Positions 32,149 to 36,232 of a DNA stretch of 36,232 bases are shown here, piece by piece. Below the pieces are notes generated by a model. It saw nothing but the letters and a program-made list of their open reading frames with translations, was not told where the DNA came from and ran no database searches. The stretch spans positions 1 to 36,232 of the forward strand of contig NZ_VLKJ01000020.1 of NCBI RefSeq assembly GCF_007830315.1, written 5' to 3'. A program made the translations under genes and the position numbers. The number at the start of each line of letters is the position of its first letter. Within the stretch, counting starts at the first letter, position 1. This stretch comes from Novosphingobium taihuense. GTDB taxonomy: Bacteria > Pseudomonadota > Alphaproteobacteria > Sphingomonadales > Sphingomonadaceae.

Positions 32149-33444
32149 GTGGCAGATCGCGAAGCATACAGTAAGCGCCAACTGAGTGATGACGGAAAGG
32201 CGCTGGAAAAGGTCCATGTTGCGACCCTGGTCGCTCATGCGCTGGTGCTGTGTGCGGTCGTCTTGCCGATGGTCGTCGCCGAAAGATACCACGATGTCCT
32301 GGCCATCGCGGCCGCCTGCTTCATGTTCGCCCTCTTCGCGCTGCAGATCGTATTGAAACGAGCCGCAGAGTCGGTACGCAATCGGAATCTGGCCAACTTC
32401 CTTGTCACCAGGGATTCGCGCGAACAGATCCAGGAACTGTTCGCGATGACCGACATGCTCCAGGCAGCCGAGACCTACGAGGACGCAGGCGCCGTGCTGA
32501 TGGCCACGGCGCGCCGGTTGCTGCCAGGTTATGGCGCAGCGCTGTTCGTGTTCAACAACTCGCGCGATCGGCTCGATCTGGCGCGGGCGTGGGACATGCC
32601 GGAAGGCTATCGAGTGCCGGAAATGCTGTCCCCTTCCAACTGCTGGGCGCTGAAGCGTGGCAAGCCTCACATCAATTCGCCATCGGCCGGGACATTATGT
32701 TGTGCCCACCATCCGTCGCATATCGCTACGGTGGAAATGCCGATGATGGCGTGTGGGCAGTTGCACGGCCTTCTCATCATCGCGCACCCCGATACCGAGG
32801 ATGCCTATAACGAGATCATGGAGATCAGGCGCCTTGGCCGTGCGCTGGCTGATTCCATGTCGCTCGCTCTTTCCAATATCTCCCTGCGTGAGAAACTGCG
32901 CACCCAGTCGCTGCGCGATCCGCTGACGGGCCTCTACAACCGCCGCTATATGGAAGATGCGCTTGAGCGCTTCGTTTCACTGGGCTCTCGCACTGGGGCC
33001 AGCACGGCGGTGATCATGCTCGATCTCGACAACTTCAAGAAGCTCAACGACGAGCACGGCCATGCCAAGGGCGATGCAGTGCTGCGCGATGTTGCCGCCC
33101 AGATCGTCGGCTGCCTGCGCCCGACAGATGTTGTCTGCCGATATGGTGGGGAAGAGCTCGTCGCGATCCTGCCTGACTGCTCACTCGAGGACGTTCTGGA
33201 GAAGGCAGAGATCCTGCGGCAGCGCATCGAATCCCTGAGTGCCAGCCACGAATGCGCGATTTCCGCCTCGCTCGGCGTGGCGACCATTCCCGAAACGGCA
33301 ACATCGGCCACCGACATCGTGCCGATCGCCGATGCTGCGCTCTATGCCGCGAAGAAAGCGGGCAAGAACTGCGTCGTAGCAGCTGAAAAGCGCGCTGGGC
33401 GCGAGGCCCCAAGACTGACTGCGATCAAGTCCAAGCAGAACTGA
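32149..33444 (+). CDS. Membrane-anchored GAF-GGDEF diguanylate cyclase
   Basis: 431 residues from a GTG at 32149, with GGGAGG 11 bases before it. Two transmembrane helices (about 24-45 and 48-69) anchor it. A cytoplasmic GAF domain covers about 95-245 and includes SNCWALKRGKPH (C165) and a CCAHHP motif (C184, C185), conserved-looking residues that could bind a ligand or metal. The GGDEF domain follows: DPLTGLYNRR from 258, LDLDNFKKLN, active site GGEEL at 333-337. The inhibitory I-site RPTD (324-327) lies five residues before it, so product inhibition is expected, unlike the cyclase at 26425-28131. It is convergent with the second TonB receptor. Confidence 0.92.
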   Translation: MADREAYSKRQLSDDGKALEKVHVATLVAHALVLCAVVLPMVVAERYHDVLAIAAACFMFALFALQIVLKRAAESVRNRNLANFLVTRDSREQIQELFAMTDMLQAAETYEDAGAVLMATARRLLPGYGAALFVFNNSRDRLDLARAWDMPEGYRVPEMLSPSNCWALKRGKPHINSPSAGTLCCAHHPSHIATVEMPMMACGQLHGLLIIAHPDTEDAYNEIMEIRRLGRALADSMSLALSNISLREKLRTQSLRDPLTGLYNRRYMEDALERFVSLGSRTGASTAVIMLDLDNFKKLNDEHGHAKGDAVLRDVAAQIVGCLRPTDVVCRYGGEELVAILPDCSLEDVLEKAEILRQRIESLSASHECAISASLGVATIPETATSATDIVPIADAALYAAKKAGKNCVVAAEKRAGREAPRLTAIKSKQN

Positions 33445-33476
33445 GCGCTGCGCAGGCCCGAGCCCACGCAGCGCTC
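33443..33476. terminator. Stem-loop between the convergent diguanylate cyclase and TonB receptor genes
   Basis: GAGCGCTGCG (33443-33452) pairs perfectly with CGCAGCGCTC (33467-33476) around 14 bases. It begins in the cyclase stop codon and ends 5 bases before the receptor stop, filling the gap between two convergent genes. There is no T tract on either strand, so it may act as a bidirectional transcript end or 3' protector more than a classical terminator. Confidence 0.6.
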
Positions 33477-33481
33477 TGCGA

Positions 33482-35809
33482 TCAGAAGTCCGCGTTCAGT
33501 TCCGCGCCAAGCACCCGGCCGCGCACCAGCGGCGAGAACGTCCCGGCCTTGGGATTGTCGGCAAAAGGACGGTCGACGCCGGTCGAGAGCGGCCCGCCGA
33601 ACACCGGAATCTGCGCCGCCGTGCCCAGCTGCGTGTCGCCGCCATGCTGAACCTGATCAAGCAGGTTGCGGCCATAGACCGTGAAGGTCAGCCCACCGGT
33701 CTTGTAGCTGAGCGAAGCATCGAGGTTGTCCGACGCCGTGATCCAGCCGAAGTTGTTGTCGGTGTAGGCAAAGCGGTCGCGATGCTGGAAGTTGGCGCGC
33801 GCAACGATGGCGTTGCCCTCACCCACCGGGAAATCGCCCAGAACGCCAAAGCCGTAGGTCCACTTCGGCGTACGTGGCAGTTCGAGAGCCTTGTCCGCCG
33901 CGTTGACGACGCCGTCGCTCGAGATGTCGAACAGGACGTTCTTGTAGCGTGCGTTGATATAGCCGAAGTTGGCCGTGAACAGGAAGTTCCTGCCAACCGC
34001 AAAGCGACCTTCGCCCTCGATGCCATCGATGCGGGCATCGGCGGTATTGAAGATCGACTGGGCAACACCGGCAGCAGACCCTTCGTTGACCTCGCGCTGC
34101 ATGTTGCCGACCTCGGTGCGGAAGGCTGCAAGGTTGATCGTAAGCTTGCGATCCGGCGTCTGGAACTTTGCGCCCAGTTCGTAGCTGTCGACCTGCTCTT
34201 CATCGAACGAAAGGCCACGCGTTGCCGCCACTGCCTCAAACGCGCGGGCATTGGTGATGCGGAAGTTGTAGCCGCCCGAACGGAAGCCACGCGTCCAGTT
34301 GCCATAGACCTGCGCGTCACCGTTGAACTTGTACTGGAAGCCGAGCTTGGGGCTCCAGTTCTCCCAGGTGCGCTTGTCCTTGAAGCCATTGTTCTCATTC
34401 GGGATAAGCGAGTTCGTTCCCGATGTGGGGCAGGTTCCGGCAACGACGGAGCAGTTGGTGCGCGGGCGAATGTAGGTGACCGCGACGTCCTTGGTCTCCT
34501 TCGACCAGCGGATGCCTGCAGTCAGCGTCAGCTTCTCGGTCACGTCGAAGTCACCCGACGCGAAGAGACCAAGCACATCATGATCCTGACGGCCACCGCC
34601 GATCTGGGTCAGCGGACTGATAAATGTCGGGAAGAAGCGCAGTTCGTCGTAGCGCAGGTCCTGCGTGAACCAGAAGCCGCCTGCGGTGAAGTCCAGCGCG
34701 CCGAAGCGGTTGTTGTAGCGGATTTCATCCGAGTACTGGCGCTGCTTGAACAGCGTGTTGGAGTGGAAGATGAACACCGGCTTGGCGTCGATATCCCCGC
34801 CGGTCGAAGCGTCGTAATCGCGGAAGCCGAAGATGTTGGTGATCTTGCCATCGCCGACGTCGATCTCGGTCTTGTGCGTCGCGAACCAGGTGCGGTTCTT
34901 GTAGAAGCCGCCATTGTCGATTGCGAAATCGAAGGTATCGCGCTTGTACAGGCCGTGGTTCTGGCCTGCGGGGCCGTCACCTTCACTGTGGAAGTATTCG
35001 GCTTTCGCAACCATGCGGATGCCATCGGTGGGCAGGAATTCGAGAGCGCCGCGCAGGATCTGGGTCTGCGCCTTGCCGAAGTCCTTGCCGTTGAAGAGGT
35101 TCTTGAAATAGCCCTCATCGTTGTTGACGTAGCCGCCGACCTTGAAGTTCAGCACATCCCTGATCAGCGGTCCGGAGACGACTGCCTGTGCTGCGAAGTT
35201 GCCCGAGCCACGGCCGGAATCGATCGGACCTTCGTAGAACGTGCGGAAGTTGCCGCGCAGTTCCGGGGTGGGATCGCCGGTGTTGATCAACACCGCACCG
35301 CCGGTGGTGTTGCGGCCATAGAGAATGCCCTGCGGGCCGCGAGCGACTTCGACCGAGCCTAGATCGAACACGTCGAACACCAGGCCGTTGTTCACGCCGA
35401 TGTAGACGCCATCGACGAAGACGCCGACGGTCGGGTCGATGGACGGGATCGAGCTGTTCACGCCAAGGCCGCGGATCGAGAAGTTTGCCGTGCCGCGCGA
35501 GGTACCGACCTGATCGAGCGAGACGTTCGGCGCGCTGTAGGTCAAGGTCTGGATGTCACGCACTTGCAGTGCCTGCAGGCTTTGTGCGTTGAAGGCGGTG
35601 ATTGCAACCGGAACGTCCTGGACGTTCTCGACGTCCTTCTTCTTGGTTGCGGTCACGATGATGTCGGCGTTGAGCACGTCGATGGCCGACTGCTCCTGAT
35701 CCTGCGCCGCTTCCTGCGCATGGGCCACGCCAGCCCCAGCCGCAGCAAGCGCGATAGCGCTCATGCCGCCGGAAAACGCACGCACGACCTTGTTTGATTT
35801 GATTGGCAT
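33482..35809 (-). CDS. TonB-dependent outer-membrane receptor (second)
   Basis: 775 residues. The signal peptide spans 1-31 (cleavage after AHA), a TonB box-like DIIVTAT follows near 49, then a plug domain with NFSIRGLGVN and EVARGPQGILYGRNTTGGAV, then the barrel ending in LNADF. A GGGAG ribosome-binding site precedes the ATG. It has no signalling extension. It would import a ligand of unknown type; there are no transporter, enzyme or regulator genes beside it apart from a diguanylate cyclase. It does not carry the TAGAA-N6-TTCTA operator in its leader, so it is not part of the regulon around 3165-5734. An IS5-type element begins about 110 bases upstream and may have displaced its original promoter or neighbours. 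Confidence 0.94.
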   Translation of the reverse strand: MPIKSNKVVRAFSGGMSAIALAAAGAGVAHAQEAAQDQEQSAIDVLNADIIVTATKKKDVENVQDVPVAITAFNAQSLQALQVRDIQTLTYSAPNVSLDQVGTSRGTANFSIRGLGVNSSIPSIDPTVGVFVDGVYIGVNNGLVFDVFDLGSVEVARGPQGILYGRNTTGGAVLINTGDPTPELRGNFRTFYEGPIDSGRGSGNFAAQAVVSGPLIRDVLNFKVGGYVNNDEGYFKNLFNGKDFGKAQTQILRGALEFLPTDGIRMVAKAEYFHSEGDGPAGQNHGLYKRDTFDFAIDNGGFYKNRTWFATHKTEIDVGDGKITNIFGFRDYDASTGGDIDAKPVFIFHSNTLFKQRQYSDEIRYNNRFGALDFTAGGFWFTQDLRYDELRFFPTFISPLTQIGGGRQDHDVLGLFASGDFDVTEKLTLTAGIRWSKETKDVAVTYIRPRTNCSVVAGTCPTSGTNSLIPNENNGFKDKRTWENWSPKLGFQYKFNGDAQVYGNWTRGFRSGGYNFRITNARAFEAVAATRGLSFDEEQVDSYELGAKFQTPDRKLTINLAAFRTEVGNMQREVNEGSAAGVAQSIFNTADARIDGIEGEGRFAVGRNFLFTANFGYINARYKNVLFDISSDGVVNAADKALELPRTPKWTYGFGVLGDFPVGEGNAIVARANFQHRDRFAYTDNNFGWITASDNLDASLSYKTGGLTFTVYGRNLLDQVQHGGDTQLGTAAQIPVFGGPLSTGVDRPFADNPKAGTFSPLVRGRVLGAELNADF

Positions 35810-35920
35810 TCTCAGCTCCCACTTTATCTTGTGGAGCCGAAAATGCCCGCTGCGTGCCAGCGTTCAACCTGTTTTCAAGTGAGCAATTAAATCTGGATGC
35901 CTCGAAAAACCTCTGGCGTT

Positions 35921-36232
35921 GAGGGCCACTGAGTGATTCACTGCCTTTGTGGATGAGCGGAGGCGATGATGGCGGGACAGCCCGGTTTCTTTGATCTTTC
36001 GGACCGGTACGAGGCCTTGAGCGCAGCGGGTGATCCGCTTGAGCGTTTGGCTGGGGTGATCGACTTTGAGGTATTCCGTGGTCCCTTGATTGCCGCTCTG
36101 CGCCGTAGCGTCCGTGGCAAGGGCGGCCGACCACCGTTCGACCCGGTCCTGATGTTCAAAATCCTGGTGCTGCAGGCGCTCTATTCGTTGTCAGACGAAG
36201 CAACGGAATTCCAGATCAAGGATCGCTTGTCG
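35921..36232 (+). mobile_element. Left end of an IS5-family insertion sequence (truncated by window edge)
   Basis: The transposase at 35969 identifies the element. The left terminus is probably near 35921, where GAGGGCCACTGAGTGATTC begins, of the form seen at ends of this IS group. The matching right inverted repeat and the target-site duplication lie outside the window, so the boundary is tentative. Confidence 0.6.
35969..36232 (+). CDS. IS5-family transposase, N-terminal part (runs off right edge)
   Basis: 88 codons are visible from the ATG at 35969, five bases after GGAGG; an ATG at 35966 directly before it is less well spaced. The peptide MAGQPGFFDLSDRYEALSAA, then GDPLERLAGVIDFEVFR and GKGGRPPFDPVLMFKILVLQ followed by YSLSDEATEFQIKDRLS, is the N-terminal DUF772 region of IS5-type DDE transposases. 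The catalytic DDE residues would lie to the right of the window, so activity cannot be judged. No frameshift or stop is seen in this part. Confidence 0.92.
   Translation, partial: MAGQPGFFDLSDRYEALSAAGDPLERLAGVIDFEVFRGPLIAALRRSVRGKGGRPPFDPVLMFKILVLQALYSLSDEATEFQIKDRLS

Overview
The window looks like a chromosomal stretch from a sphingomonad (Sphingomonadales, most like Novosphingobium). The grounds are high GC, two large TonB-dependent receptors, a PabB-PabC fusion, housekeeping genes of alphaproteobacterial type (murA, galU, ftsK) and the kind of composite palindromic repeat common in sphingomonads. The genus is inferred from protein character only. No tRNA, rRNA, CRISPR array or prophage is visible.

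Layout. 1-95: 5' end of etfB, running off the left edge. 225-557: a decayed fragment of a thioredoxin-fold protein. 634-6505: a carbohydrate-type locus with a TonB receptor, a TIM-barrel sugar isomerase/epimerase, a Gfo/Idh/MocA oxidoreductase and a divergent TetR regulator. 6509-14571: housekeeping genes, namely galU, murA, a minus-strand run pabBC > aminotransferase > RluA-type pseudouridine synthase > arfB, and a HerA-like ATPase. 14716-15531: an AT-richer DUF4279 gene and a cluster of composite palindromic repeats. 15552-25706: M1 aminopeptidase, an EF-hand protein/response regulator/histidine kinase operon, a VOC protein, and divergent aminopeptidase P and oligopeptidase B. 25737-33444: small membrane protein, thioesterase, 7TM-type diguanylate cyclase, FtsK, a ThiE-like protein divergent from YggS, and a GAF diguanylate cyclase. 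33482-35809: a second TonB receptor. 35921-36232: left end of an IS5-family element.

The strongest new signal is in the carbohydrate-type locus. The TonB receptor gene and the oxidoreductase-isomerase operon each have a promoter of the form TTGAC(A/C)-N16-TAGAAT, and in both the -10 box is one arm of the same perfect inverted repeat, TAGAA-N6-TTCTA. This indicates one repressor controlling outer-membrane uptake and intracellular processing together, and the TetR protein encoded alongside is the obvious candidate. The substrate is unknown. No inner-membrane transporter, kinase or glycosidase lies in the window, so the rest of the regulon should be elsewhere in the genome.

A second regulatory signal is a set of TTGTCGC repeats upstream of the EF-hand/two-component operon, two of them exactly 10 bp apart, as expected for an OmpR-family regulator binding its own promoter.
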